Shown here: positions 50,450-63,325 of the stretch, in pieces
Layout: each line of letters starts with the position of its first letter
Position numbering within the stretch: the stretch's first letter is position 1
Origin: Liriodendron chinense
Lineage: Eukaryota; Streptophyta; Magnoliopsida; Magnoliales; Magnoliaceae
Assembly (NCBI GenBank): GCA_003013855.2
Contig: ML058577.1
Coordinates: 310,001-374,000, forward strand
Direction of reading: 5' to 3'
DNA: 64,000 nucleotides
Position numbers and translations under genes: made by a program
The notes under the pieces: generated by a model
What the model was told of the DNA's origin: nothing
What the model saw: only the letters and a program-made list of their open reading frames with translations
Database searches by the model: none

Positions 50450-50660
50450 TTTCCCCTCTCTTCTGCTTTGAAGAGAATTCCTTTCTTGCAGGATTCGATT
50501 GGGAGAAGGGACGAAGGAAAAGAGAAGAAAGGTTATAGCATCATCACCCACCAGCCACGCGGCTTTTTCTTGCTTTTGGGCTGAGAAAAGCAGTAGATAT
50601 TTTTGAAACTCTCACGGGATGTTGTCAGCTCTTGTATTTAACGTTTCGTTCCCTATTTCC
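50450..50660 (-). promoter_or_regulatory. Upstream region of the LRR gene
   Basis: A TATA-like TTAAATACAAGAG lies on the minus strand at about 50629-50641, some 180-190 bp upstream of the chosen start. The leader between them contains the unused in-frame ATG at 50551. The assignment is tentative. Confidence 0.3.
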
Positions 50661-51396
50661 GGAGCCAGGGCTGATAGGGACTGGTCTTGCTGGCGATGTT
50701 TTCAACTAGATTTGTTTATGCAATTCACGTTTGTTTATCCGAACCGTTGATCTGATTTAATGATAGGCTCATTGTACCTGCCTTGAAAACTTTCAAAATG
50801 GACCACAAATTAGCCATTTGAAGCTGATCTTTGTTCGAATAAGAAAGTATTAAACGAAGGGTTGAGATATTACAATAAGAGGTAGTGTGTCTATGGCGGG
50901 ATTAGGCTTGGCCCATCTCCGTAGAAGCTCCGGTTAGGGCCGGGCCAAGATCTGTCCAAGTTCAGCCTGCATTTATCAACCTTGGCCTTGCTTGGCACCA
51001 TGGATTTGAAGTACCCGGATTTGAAATTCCACCTGATTCAAAATCTCTTGGAATACTATATTTAAAGGGGTTTAAATTTAATTATTAAGCTCACTTTAAT
51101 ATTAGTAATTGGTAAATGAATGTAATACTTGACATAATGATTGTCATAAGCCCATTGAAATATATACTTTGGCCGAAAATGATAAAAGATTTCAAGTTTC
51201 AGATGGGCCACAAGCATAGGATCACATTAAAGCAACTAACCAATGTTTTTTAACCATTGATCTACATCGACGATGTTTGGACTTCACATATCATTCTATT
51301 AAAGTAATTTTAATGCTGCGGTTGATGATTTGGTTGTTTTGGGATATCATCAGTGAGCCACTTGCCGAATAGATTAGGAGCCCAATGATACAGATG
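50661..51396. other. Intergenic DNA, no gene seen
   Basis: Short frames only. Phrases such as GGGCCGGGCCAAG and GATGGGCCACAAGC are MITE-like, but no element could be delimited. Confidence 0.45.
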
Positions 51397-52327
51397 TTAC
51401 ATGTTCGCTTCCCCAAGTGTAGGGTTGCGATGTAGTAATAAACTCGGTAAGACCGAGGTCGATCCACAGGGAAGGAAGTAAACAATTCCAATTATCTTAA
51501 TAACTAGAATCAAAGAGGTTTGTGAAATTGATTTTTAACATAAAATAGAAAATCTAATAATGAAAAGATAACTAGAGCATCAAAGATCCACTTATAGCTC
51601 TTCTTAGATGCATAATTCGCTATGGTTTCTTACTTTCTCAACTAGAATCGACATTCCTGTCTATCTAGTAGGATGATAGAGCTGTTAAACCAAACAGTCT
51701 GTCATATGTAAGTTCTATGCATAGGATTCACTCAATGAAGGCTGAGCTGAGCATGCTCAATTGCATAGGTCATTCCCCTTTCCAAAAGGTCCAGTTCATA
51801 ATCATAACCATCCTCAAGTCCTCTCACAAGACAAGGCTAGATCATGATTTGAACTAGATTCAAATCACATGCACAATCCGTACATATTCAAAAAAACATA
51901 AAAATAGAACTTTGGTAGGAAGTCCCTTCATGAAGAGCTTAGTACTAGAGCGCACTCCGATTCCTCGGATCATACAGGTCTAGACCGTTGCAAACGAATT
52001 AAGAAACTAAGTAATTCATCCAAACATCCATGAGTCATCACAAGACTAAGAAAAATTACTTAAAAACTTGTATAAACTTCAAACCAGAGTTCATAATCAT
52101 GAATTACATACTTAAAACCAATAAAACGAATTAAACAATCTAAGAAAACTATAAGGTTCACCTCTTAGCTCTAGCTAGGAGATTAGCTAATGAAAAGCAT
52201 ATTAAAAATAAAACTAGAACTAAGAAAAGGAAGAAAAACTAGCTGGAGGAGGCTAGGAAGCCTCCTATGACTTGAACTCCTTGCTCCCCACGTCCTTGGT
52301 TGCCCTGGAATAGAAGAGAGCACCCCC

Positions 52328-52334
52328 TTTTATA
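52328..52334 (-). promoter_or_regulatory. TATA box of solo LTR 51402-53481
   Basis: TATAAAA on the minus strand, followed by GGGGGTGCTCTCTTC, about 1.15 kb from the LTR start. Confidence 0.5.
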
Positions 52335-53118
52335 GTGCAGCAATAGTACAACAACATAGAAGAATTTGTTTCGCTTGGTACGGCTTAACCAATGGTCGGA
52401 TTGCCTTCAAAATTGATTTGTAGCTTCCTTGTAATGTGATCTTCCTCATAGATGATTTAGATTTCCAAGATTGTCCTCTAAATGGGCCCACCAATCACAT
52501 CACCGACCGCCTCTCAAAATCGCGCACTTCGGGTACCTTCAGAACCAGTCATCTTGCTTTCAACGCTCCGGAGTGTACAGAGGTCGGATTAATCTCAAAT
52601 TTTGAACATTAGTAGAAAAATTCCTCCTCTACATGATAGACGGATTAGATTGTCCAAAAAGATCTCATAATGTGGTCCGAAAATTAGAACAATTAGAGCT
52701 TTTATAAACTCTGCGCAGTTGGAGCTTTCTGGATGGTCCATCTTTCTTTAATCGGTACGATCAAACCACACACCCTTTTGATCTGAAACTTTTGTGGTTA
52801 TTCATATATGGATATGGTCTAAAAGATGGTCAAAGTAGATTTTTCATATCCTCAATGATGGGCCACCCGGACCGGCCCAGAGTGGAACAGCGAAATCTGG
52901 AACTTTCTGGAAAGTTCGTATTGTTTTGGTCACCACGATCAATTCATAACTCCGATCGACACGAAACCACTTGGGTTAGTTCGGCGTCGAGTTCCTCTTC
53001 GACATGGATGTGTTGGATTTCCAAATATCATCAAGATCGGCCCAGAAAACTGGTCTGAAAAACCAGGTGCGGGAATACATTGCTGTTTTAGAATCTGGAA
53101 TCTGAAACTTGCATGGCC

Positions 53119-53221
53119 GACCGGTCATGACCGGTCAGGCCCTCTTTGGCATTACTCTAGCAAGCATGGCCGACCGGTCAAGAACGGTCGGGCTTCCTTG
53201 GCCGACCGGTCAAGACCGGTC
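53119..53221. repeat. GACCGGTC palindrome pairs in LTR U3
   Basis: GACCGGTCATGACCGGTC is at 53119-53136 (exact), with GACCGGTCAAGAACGGTC at 53172 and GACCGGTCAAGACCGGTC at 53204. The core is the same as in the cluster at 7175-7489. Confidence 0.85.
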
Positions 53222-53486
53222 GGTCTCTTTTTCTTCTTGTTTTCTTCCTTTCTTTCTTCTATTTTCTTCTTTCTTTGCTTCTTTCTTTGCTTCTTTCTTC
53301 CTTCAGCCCTCCTTGGGTCTTCATCCAAGGTTCTAAATCAGCTCTTTTGGTCATCAATTGGGCAAAGTAACTCTCATTCCTACAACCACAAAACATGTAT
53401 TTAATTAGTCTTTAAATTATGAAAACCATGCATAATGAGTGATGAATTGGGGTTAAAATATGCACAATTAAGAGCTCAACATTACA

Positions 53487-54890
53487 CATGCGACTAATGG
53501 GAGGATTTTAGTTGTAATCCTAACTTCCACCTTGGATTTTAAATCCTTTCTTTAAGGGGATTTGAAACTCTCTCTATGGTGGCAAACAAACGATAAAAGT
53601 CCATCCATAATGTTGGGCCAAAAAATATTCGCTACATGTTAAACAAGCCGAAACATGAGAAAAATAACCCAAATCGAAATAAAATAAGTAAAAATAGAAA
53701 AAATAAACCACCCTAAGTGCTTTCGCACATACCCTTAATGGCATGCAAGAGACATGGTGTATGCACGTGCAAGAGGCATAGTGTATGCATGTGCAAGTAG
53801 CAGAAAACATGCGCAAGTAGCCCGAAGGCATGCACAAGTGGTGAAACCCCATGCACATGGTGTCCCGATATAAAACAACTCTAAAACCAAATTTTAGGGG
53901 CTTGTGCACACCCCAAAAGGTATCTACAAGAGGTCCCAACGGCAGATGAGGCATGCACAAATGGCCGATTGATACGTGCAACTAGTTAAATGGTATGTGC
54001 AAGAACTGTATGGTATGCGCAGGAAGACTAATGGTATGAGCAAGACAACCCTCTCTGACCTTTTCACCTATAAATACCCCATTACCCCCCTCCAAACGAA
54101 AGAGATTGCTCTAACTCGAAGTCTATGCCCAACCAACCAAGTGCATTCGCAAGCCCCTCTCTGAAACCCAAAACCCATCGCCGGAGTACTCACCAGAGTA
54201 CGTCATTTCGACGTACTAGGTGAGGTCCCCCGCACACGTCATCTAAAACTCATGCGGAGTGAACTTCCGACCTAAGTCTGGAAAGTGTCTCATGCATACT
54301 CGTAATGACTTGTATATACCCCTTTGGTAGGCAAAATCATCTAAGTGTTGCTTGTGTACACCAGTTAAACAAGAAAATGACTAAGCGCCACTTGCGCACA
54401 CCCTTAAGGCTATTATGCACACCATTAAAGCAATGATTTGGCTAAATGCTGCTTGCGCACGCCCTTAAGTGCAAGAGACAAAAAGACATGAAAGAGGAGT
54501 TTTCACCTCCATTTTATTTACTTTGGCTCTTTTTCATAATTTATGGCTTTGTTTCCCTATTTTTGTACATGCGTGCATATCCATGAGCAACACCAAGCAT
54601 CAAAATCAGTAATGAACAGCAGAGTGAAGAACATAATGTCTCCGAAGATGAGTCACCAAACTCCAAAGTAATGCAATAAGCAGTCTGAATAGCTATGTAT
54701 CGATTCGTGTATTGAATAATAGTTCGAATTAAGGCTCTGATTAGTCAAAAGGGGTTGCAGTTATCACTAGAAATTGCAATTAACGAGTTTAAATCATAAC
54801 AAATCCATTGCTATGAACTGTTATCTCAAAATCGGTCGATATACTACCCATCCAAAACGACATGCACTGGTGGAGCTGATCAAGTACACA
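53487..54890 (+). other. LTR-like sequence with plus-strand TATA
   Basis: Irregular repetition of ATGCACAAG, GCGCAAG and TGCGCACACCC words (53730-54030, 54390-54470) lies around a TATA box CTATAAATACCCC at 54068-54080. The layout suggests an LTR promoter, but I could not fix the ends or a TSD. No protein is credible. Confidence 0.35.
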
Positions 54891-55375
54891 GTTGTAGTCG
54901 GTCTTCCTGCGGTCAACCATCCACAGTGATGGTCATTGGCTCTAAATTGCACCACTCGATTAAAACTCTGACTGTCTCTCAACTCGGATATCCAAAAAAA
55001 TATAGAACATATGCATTTGACCTGTCAAAAGATGGCTCAGTCTATACCAAAACTAAACCAATTTTTATGATCGTGAACTCAAAGACCATAGTCCCTGATG
55101 ACTTAATCTTTTGCCCATCGATCTGGGTTTTTCTCAAATACTCTATCTCTTGTACAATTGTTATTCAAAGTGGAGCATTGTCACTTTGTGTTGTGGTTTT
55201 CTCCCGTAAGGGTTTCCACGTAAAATCTGTGTTCTTTGTGGCGTGCTTTATTAATATTTATACTTTCTTATTTACTTCACTTGATTTATCTTTGATAATG
55301 CATACATACATTTGCTTTTACCTTTTAATAAAGGGTTATTAACTATTGATGTAATTAAGGGTTCGTGACAGACCA
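54891..55375 (+). mobile_element. Possible copia-type LTR fragment
   Basis: TTTTCTCCCGTAAGGGTTTC followed by CACGTAAAATCTGTGTTC (55198-55233) is the kind of R/U5 sequence I know from Ty1/copia LTRs of the Tork type. The upstream 138-codon open frame (54926-55342) runs through it and shows no protein similarity I recognise, so it is not called a gene. Confidence 0.35.
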
Positions 55376-56267
55376 CGACCTGAAATATACAAGATCTTAG
55401 AATCTTTAGAATAAAATTCACCTTACGATATCTTCTCTTGTACACGCATCTGTGATTGTATGTGATTTTCTATGAATATTCCAATATTCATAATCCTGAA
55501 GCAATAATACTAAAATATCCATTTAACAAATCTCTAGTTTTAACACAGCAAGGGTCAGGTGTTGCCCACAGTAAACACATTCTTTTATAATTGTGAGGCA
55601 CATTTATACTGCACATAATAATCTTAATAGATTTGATATGCTAGTATGGTGCCACTATAGCTAAATTAATGTCATGTGCATGCCATTGTAATTAGAAACA
55701 CGTTATCCACCACATGTTACCACCTGATGCGAGCTATCACGCTCTATGCGTCATATTATCATACAACACAAACTTTATATAGGACGATGAAGTGGTGCAT
55801 TAACAGTCTATTTTTTTTTTTTTATCATTTTCTCTTCTTATAATTACATAAATCAATGCTTTCATACCACTGTCACCATGAATCAGGGAATTGAAATATG
55901 AAACTTGTAGCCCCACTTAAATCAACAATTTGTGTGGAGACAAAACAATTCACCCCTCCAATTTAATAACGAAGATGTTATGCCAATGTCACGCCCTCTC
56001 TCAAATGCAAGTGGAAGGACTCCACTATGTTTGTTTCCTCTACTTCTTCTCACCTCATTTTTTTTCTTGATATCTTTAGAGGGAGAGTGCAAACATCTCA
56101 ACCCAAATAGAGAAGAAACATGCGATGTATGATCCAAGAGGGAACATAAGCATGTGATATCCAACGAGGGAAGTGTGCGTTTGTGGTCCAAGAGAGAGAG
56201 CATGCATTGTGCAGTCCCAAGAAGAAGCATGCTTGATGCGGTCCAAGGGGAAGCACTAGTGATGTCC

Positions 56268-56317
<50 letters not shown>

Positions 56318-56498
56318 ACTAGGAGTTGTTATCCGCATGGCTTGAGTTAGAAAATATGATCAGTTGTCGCACAAATCTGGACAATCGACTTACAGCATTT
56401 TCTCCCATCGTCCTCCCTGGATGGAGGACACTTGAGACACTCCTGGGGTCGCTGGACCTACAAGAGATGAATGAAGTAGGCAAATGGGAGGTGCTGGT
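55376..56498. other. AT-rich intergenic DNA with (GA)n
   Basis: No gene recognised. Holds a poly-T run at about 55810-55823 and a GA microsatellite at 56270-56314, which opens artefact frames on both strands. Confidence 0.5.
56270..56314. repeat. (GA)n microsatellite
   Basis: About 45 bp of uninterrupted GA dinucleotides. Confidence 0.95.
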
Positions 56499-58208
56499 TG
56501 TAATGCCTCAAAATTTCGACTCTCGTGGATATCGCGAAGAGTCGAGTTTCTAGGTGTTAACTAGAATGCGCTAAGGATAATATTTTTTGCATTTCATCAA
56601 TTATCCATACATTTAATACTTTGTGGTATTCAAGCATAGTGACGAAAAATAAATTATCTTATTTCATGGATTTCTAAACCAAGTTATCAACGAAATGTCT
56701 TTAAACGTATCAAATAAAATATTCAAAGACAATCTTTGTCTTTACCTAAGAGATTTATTACAATTTCGTAGAAAGCCGTAAACTACCCTGAGAATGCATA
56801 AAAAAGTAAAGTCTTCATTAAGCCGCTCTAGCTTCCTCATCGATCATCTGTTGCCACAAACTTTTGTACTCTTTATCTTAGAGCTTGGTTCGCCTACTGG
56901 ATCTTCACCTGCATCATCTAGGTTGTGGTTAGATAGTGTTAATTGCTATAATAGTGAGGTATATCCCTTCAAGATAAATACGATAATAATAATAAAATAG
57001 AGACAATGTAAGCATGATAATAATAATGATAAACAACATACAATATAAAATATAATTAATGCATTATATGATATGCATATTCTGGCTAAGGCACCCTGAT
57101 TAGAATCATAATACATGAAGCGGGACACCCCGTTACACTTCATGCTAGCCACTAGTTACCAGAGGTAAATAATCCAACTAATGGAAAGCAAAAAACTCCC
57201 AATACACTTCCACTAGATAGTGCACGATGAGAAGCGGGAAACCCCCAATACACTTCCTCCATAATATGTAGAGGGGCTGGCCTACCAAGTTAGGCCCTAG
57301 TGAATGCATGAATTTATTTCTCTTTAAATTTAATAGATTCGCATCCAACCATATTAAAGGAACTCATTGGTCATTATGGGGAGTTGCAAGCAATTCAGCA
57401 TAGGCTGACAGCTCGGGTTGACAGCTCGGGCTTAGTGTCCATACCACCAACCATGGCTCATGAGGCGACGTTTTCGAGTAATGTCCACTCCTTGCCCTAA
57501 TCCATAGTTTAATTCCATAATTTTCTAGATCCATCACATGTAACGTATCAATACGAGGATCCCTTTGGCACTTATCCAACAATGCCCTCATGGTAGCGCC
57601 AAAACTTAATAACATGGCATATACATTTAACAATACCCATACGGTGATGCCAACACTTAATACTCAAGAATCAGGCACATTCATCCTACAATGCATACGT
57701 TAATGCCAACTCTCAATATATAATAATAAGGTATACTCATCGAATAATATCCACATGATAATGCCAACGCAACAAGGCTTCGTACGGACTTCATCTTTTT
57801 ACATCAAACGGTTATATCAATATGGGGTTAAGGGGTGTGCATTAATGTAACATCCCAATAGATAATCTCATACACACGTTGCATGGATCATCATATACAT
57901 CATTGACACATGTAAAGCATAGATCAAGAGTAACTTAGCATAGTTTTTCATATAATTTTTCATATAGACATGAATATAAGCATGCTTTCACATCCAATCA
58001 TCCATACACGCATCGCAAGGTGATATCATGAATAATCAACGATAAATCTACATAAAACATCATGTTGAATCACATCTAAATCAGTAACCACAAGTTATTC
58101 ACAAGCGACACTCGAAAACACGACGATCAACCCATAAAAACTCTAAAAAACAAATTATTATTGTATTTAGCTTGAATGGGTCATCACCTTTATCTAATAG
58201 AGATTTCA

Positions 58209-61200
58209 TGTAACAACCCGAAATTTCGGACACCTGAGTACGAAGACTCTAATCTCGAGTTCCCGAGTGTTAACTAAATAAAATGCTATTTTAGGAATGC
58301 CACACATGGAAAATGCACCCACGTGTGTCCTTAATCAGATTTATATTCATTCCATTCACAAATAATCAGAGTAACGCATTTCAATTAGCGGATCATAAGC
58401 AAAGCGGAGGTAACTAAATTTAAAACTATAGGGCTAATACCCTAGATGAGCAATTCAATCGCAGTGTAAGCCCATATGAGAATTATACGAATCACAATAG
58501 ATGTAATAGGAAGGAAAAATACAACTACTAAGAGGGACGAAGCTAGAAGACTACTAAGGCGCCTGTGCGCACCACCAACTGGTCCTATTCTTGAGACATT
58601 TGTATATGTCAAATAGAAGGCGTCAAAACGCCAACATAGTGAAGAAATAATCCCAAGGTTAGACTCGGGATATTTAAATTATAAACATGTTTATATAAGT
58701 ATATTATTCTTAAGCGTGTTGTCAAATCAATCAAGTTTAGATAATGTCCACATACAAATCATACATCATCCTAGGCTAGTTGATTAAATGCATGGATGTC
58801 ATGATTCCGCACACAATGCATGTTCCGGGCAAGCCCTGGCCCGACCAACTGGTATCAGAATTCACAGTCCACCTGACTAGCAGGTCGTAAGTCGTGACTG
58901 AATACACAGCCCGGATGACACAGAGAAATGACATGAGGTGCTCAAGATAGCACTGGCGCCACATCAAGCAACCAGGCTACACGAGTCCCCCTCAAATGCA
59001 ATGTCATGTATGCATGATTAATTAAAGTATTTATTAGTCCAATTCATCTAGCAAATTGGTGAAGCCAGAATACCACATCGTATCGTAAAGTCTAACCGGG
59101 ACTATCTGGCTCCCTGTGATGCGTAACCAATCATTGCCAGTAACCCCTCGATCCAAAGTTGAGTTATCCTACCATGAAAACCTGGTTCGACCATGACTCG
59201 TCAGTCACGACCAAATCAAAGCAGAAGGTCTCATATCCCAAATATCAAATACGATTAATTTATTCAGAGGTGCGGGCGTTTCACTCAGAATTATCCTAAT
59301 GCACGCCCGGGTCGTTCGAATGGTGCACAGGCACGCAAACATCGGCCAAGATCACATTTGTCCCAAGGGCCATTCGAACAACAATCGGTCACCCCTGTCA
59401 ATGCTCACTGGTCACTACGGGGAGGCACCACCCCAGCGTAGGCCGACAGCTCAAACACGGTGTCCCATACCACCATGCCTGGCTCATGAGACTTGGTGGA
59501 TCGAGTCGCAATATGGTTTTAAGTGGACTATTCACAGTGGGAACGATGGTATTCTAGATTCCATAGGATGTGATTCAAGAATGAAATACAAAAATGATTA
59601 ACTCTGAATTGGGCTTATTCGATGGACCCAAGTGGACGACGGCAAACCAACAATGGCCACTATCGGTCGACCGTGTCCCGCTTGGTCGATCAAATAAGTC
59701 CCTGACTGCTAACCCTAGTGGCAAGCAGTACACTATATCAACGGTTTTCAAAGCTTAATCCAAAGCAACTGGATACCTTATTATAATAGTAATTTAGGTT
59801 ATTAAATACCTAATCATAAACATATCTAAGCACCTGGCCCGACCGACTAGCCCAACCGTTCCAAAGGACCCGGATGACATAGCCCGGATGACACAGGGCG
59901 CCACATACATCCACAAGCATATATATATTACAATATTGTAAATTTATATCATTCAGGCATTTCATTGAGCATGTTATCAATCAAACAACCATAGAGGCAT
60001 TTCATCAAACATGTTATGCACACATCAACAATTAACGTATAAATTCAACCAATCATTAATTAAGATTTGTCGAGAATAAGCTTAAGGGTAGATCTTCACC
60101 TTGGAATCGAAATTACTCGATTCGGATGAGGCCGGAGCGATCCTAATACGGTCCGAACGCTGAAAATTGGGGAATACCTCAATTAACTACAATGAATCAC
60201 AAATCTACTGTTAATCAATTAAGGTTTAATCTAATTAAGTGTTTAATTAGGGTTTAGGGTTTTGGTATCTCGGATTTGAGAAAATCCCAAATCGATTCAA
60301 CGAATCGGGGCCCAAATTTGGTGCACCATCGGAATCCCAATGGAGTCGAGCTTGGTTACGGACTTCTATAAAGCGTGGGCCACACCCAGTCGATGACCGG
60401 GATCCCAAATCCTAGCAAGAGGAACCCTAGGGTTAGGGTTTCGTCGGAAACAAATAGGGGTTTTTAACCCTAATGGTCCAAAAATGAAGAAAATGGAAGG
60501 AAGAGGAAAAGAAGAGGTAGCTGAACACCTTACCTAGCATGAGGAGGAGAATCCGACCCAAAGCCACCAGATTTTGGCTGGCGAAACGCGAGAATGGAGG
60601 TGGAGGCCGGAGAGAGCTCGAAATCCGAGATTTCCACGGTTGGAGGAGGATTTGAGGAAGAAAGGAGGTTTGAGAAGGGAGGAAGAGAGCTAGGAGGGCT
60701 TAGGAGCAAATGGGAGAAGAGAGTGGAGGAGAGAAATGAGAGAGAGATGGATCGAATGGGGTTTGCAACCCCCCTTTTATAACCGTCCAGCCACGACCGG
60801 TCGGCCGGTTCCAAATCCGGTCGGCCGGATCCCGCTGTCCGCCCATTTTTTCCTTCAAAATGAGGCAGCACAACTGGTCGGCCGGCTGCCTAACCGGTCG
60901 GCCGGTCGTCCCTTGGCCATTTTCTCTGAAAATTCAGGATTTCTTCTCCTGTACAGTGAGTTCCTACACAGTCCAGGATACTTGTTAGCCTTATTTACAA
61001 AATAACATTTAAGTAAATGTCATGTTTAATTTATGTTTCCATTTACTTTAAGTTATTTATGTAAATAAGGAAGTACCCCCCATTTGGATTCAATAAAAAA
61101 TACTAAAAAATCAAAATCCCAATAATAAAGATTTTAATTTTCCCCTCCAAGTACAAATTGTAACTTTTTGGCATTTTCAAAACATAGCGCCTTTTAAAAG

Positions 61201-61565
61201 AGAGGGTTTTTGCCAAATCTAAACCGTTCGAAAAATCTGAAATACCTCAAATAGGCTAAAACACCAAGGTCTGGTAAAATATCCATGATGGTCTCGTCGA
61301 TCTACATGTGGATTGATAATTCAGGGTTCTTTACTTAGTCTCTACAGATAGTGACATACCCGAGTCAACCCAATCGTTGGAAAACTCTTCCGAACCATGT
61401 GATCTTCCAACTCCTAAACTAATTCCATCATTTCTTTGGTAAAAACATTCATTTAGTCCCCAATACATGTGAACACACGTGCGGGTACGCCCTATAACCG
61501 ACAAATCGAAGGTAAACGCACAAGGACTTCCGATTTCCAAGTTAGCGAAAATCTGGGGCGTTACA
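58209..61565 (-). mobile_element. Large solo LTR, 3,357 bp, TSD TTTCA
   Basis: Flanked by TTTCA at 58204-58208 and 61566-61570, with TG...CA ends. On the minus strand it begins TGTAACGCCCCAGATTTTCG and ends ...CGGGTTGTTACA. A TATA box (GGTTATAAAAGGGG) is at about 60771-60784. GGTCGGCCGG/GACCGGTC motifs lie directly upstream of it (60795-60908). The size and the TGTAAC... start suggest a Tekay/Del-type chromovirus LTR (inference). No internal gag-pol is present. Confidence 0.8.
60775..60908 (-). promoter_or_regulatory. LTR promoter: TATA plus CCGGTCGGCCGG motifs
   Basis: TATAAAA (minus strand, 60775-60781) has four CGGTCGGCCGG-type motifs within 15-135 bp upstream: near 60797, 60818, 60886 and 60894. 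One includes GACCGGTC (60795-60802). This is the third minus-strand LTR in the window with such sites upstream of its TATA box. Confidence 0.55.
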
Positions 61566-62879
61566 TTTCAGGTTGAAGTACAAGGGAGGACGTCGTCTAC
61601 ATGACCCATGGTGACACACTCAAGCTATGGTGGGGATCCACACTTGTGGATGAGGAAGGGAGAAAAGAAGAAAGAGGCTTAGCATACTCTCTCTCTTTTC
61701 TATTTCTCTAGAGCGTGGGAGTTGGAGAAGGGCTTGGACATGTGAGCTATGAAGAGAAATAGAAGAGGGGATGTGCGTACTTTATTATATAGGTGGGTGG
61801 GCGTGTACACCTCTTAATCTCATTGAAATTCATCAGAAGTGGGTCGTGGGATGATCTTTATCAAAGTCTAATCAATTCACGATGTTGGGCATAAAGAGCA
61901 AAGTTGAGATATATAATTTTCTCGGTGATCCATAATCTAGATTGGCCGATCTTTGAAAATCATCTGGCAGGTGCCAAAATGGGGTTGATATCAATTAACG
62001 GTCTACGCTTGATTATCAATAACCCAAATTTGGAGAAAATCTGTAGTCATGATAGACAAACGATTTGACAAAATTTGATAGTTGATCGATGGTGGGAAAG
62101 GCCTAGATAAGGAATTTCACCTTTAGCGGATAAAGGGAATGGCTTCAGGGTTCAACAGGATCATAGATCAGGATTCAAATTTTGTGTAAACTCATAGTCA
62201 TATAAGGACAATATGTTCAATTTTGAGAAGCGATTAACTGTAGGAAGTGGCTTAATTGAAAGGTCCAGATTTATATAGAGTCGATTATTTCCTAAAACGA
62301 GATAACTTTACGAGTAAGAAAGAAGCTTATCAAGGTAGGGTACTCAGATTACACTATTGGTTTATGATATGAATAATCCAAGTCACTCACACGAAGAGAA
62401 TATTCAACTACGACTACCTATTCGCTTTCTTCACTTGATCGACACTAAATCAATGGTTAATGGGCTAATTTGACAATTAGATCATTTATACTATGATTTA
62501 AGGGCTGAAACTTGACTTGTATGGTTAATTTATGATGAATAGGCATGTGATAAAATTTTAAGTCAAACGGATTATGGGAACCATGTGATCTAGAAATCAA
62601 AGGTTTAGGTTAATGCTACTCATTCACATTTTGGTACTTAAAATTTCATATCTATACACCTCAGATAATCACTCAAATCCTAAATTAAGAATTTATCGCT
62701 AAGATAATCAATTTGGTATGATTACTTTCCTGACTACATTCATCGATTAACAGCTACAGATACTCCTAGGTTAAGATCTTCATGATTGCGGGACTTACTT
62801 GAAAATCTATCTATACGATTTTGTTATACACCTAAAATTATACTTACCTTTCGGATAGATTTGAAAACTACCTGTTCAA

Positions 62880-63325
62880 TTGTGTGGGCCCCACTGTGAT
62901 ATGTGATTGGCATCGAAACCATTAGTTGGATGTAAAATTCCGTGGTGGGCCATGAGCCTAAAACTCCAACTAATTCATGACTTGGGTGGGCCACACCATA
63001 GACAACAGTTAAGAGTGGATGTCCACCCATTGAAACCTTTATGATTATTTATAGAATCGACAAAGATGTGGTTGAGAAATTCAGACCATCTATTGTGCGT
63101 GTCCTACTTAAACAAAGGTTCATACTAAGTTTCAACCGTATCCAAAACTCAAGTGGGTGCTAACAAGAGCTTTTAGATGTTGCAGGTATGATTTACACTG
63201 TTTTAGTTGGTATGCCCACTTGAGTTTTGGATGCAACTGACTTTTGGGATATCCCATAACCAACAGGGACCTACCAAATGCATGGTGTGGATGTATGATG
63301 CACATTACAGTGGGCACACACAGCT
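62880..63325. mobile_element. Foldback MITE, divergent GGGCCCAC type
   Basis: From GTGTGGGCCCCACTGTGATATG to GATGTATGATGCACATTACAG...GTGGGCACACAC. Inner inverted blocks: CTAATTCATGACTTGGGTGG and CCCACTTGAGTTTTGGATG. Confidence 0.65.

Larger units (their letters stand above)
51402..53481 (-). mobile_element. Solo LTR, 2,080 bp, TSD TTACA
   Basis: TG...CA ends (TGTTCGCTTCCCCAAGTG ... GAGCTCAACA) are flanked by TTACA at 51397-51401 and 53482-53486. On the minus strand it starts TGTTGAGCTCTTAATTG. It has a TATA box ACTATAAAAGGGGG at about 52323-52336 and three GACCGGTC palindrome pairs in the U3 (53119-53136 exact; 53172-53189 and 53204-53221 imperfect). No coding frame or second LTR. Confidence 0.75.
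56499..62800 (-). mobile_element. Older LTR-like sequence hosting the 58209-61565 LTR
   Basis: TGTAATGCCTCAAAATTTCG at 56499 resembles the plus-strand end of the inner LTR (TGTAACAACCCGAAATTTCG). The block around 57370-57490 (CATAGGCTGACAGCTCGG, CATACCACCAACCATGGCTC) is a diverged copy of 59410-59490 in the inner LTR. A minus-strand TATA (CCTATATAATAAAG, about 61780-61793) sits where the inner LTR also has one. The right end is not established; about 62800 is a guess. No coding frames. Confidence 0.4.

Noticed and set aside
50551..50553. Upstream in-frame ATG as the start of the LRR protein (456 residues)
   Set aside because: It would place 34 polar residues before the signal peptide. The ATG at 50449 gives a normal secretory N-terminus. 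Initiation at the upstream ATG cannot be excluded.
54926..55342. 138-codon plus-strand frame with a hydrophobic C-terminus
   Set aside because: It overlaps a copia-type R/U5-like sequence. No recognisable domain, and the hydrophobic tail reflects T-rich DNA.
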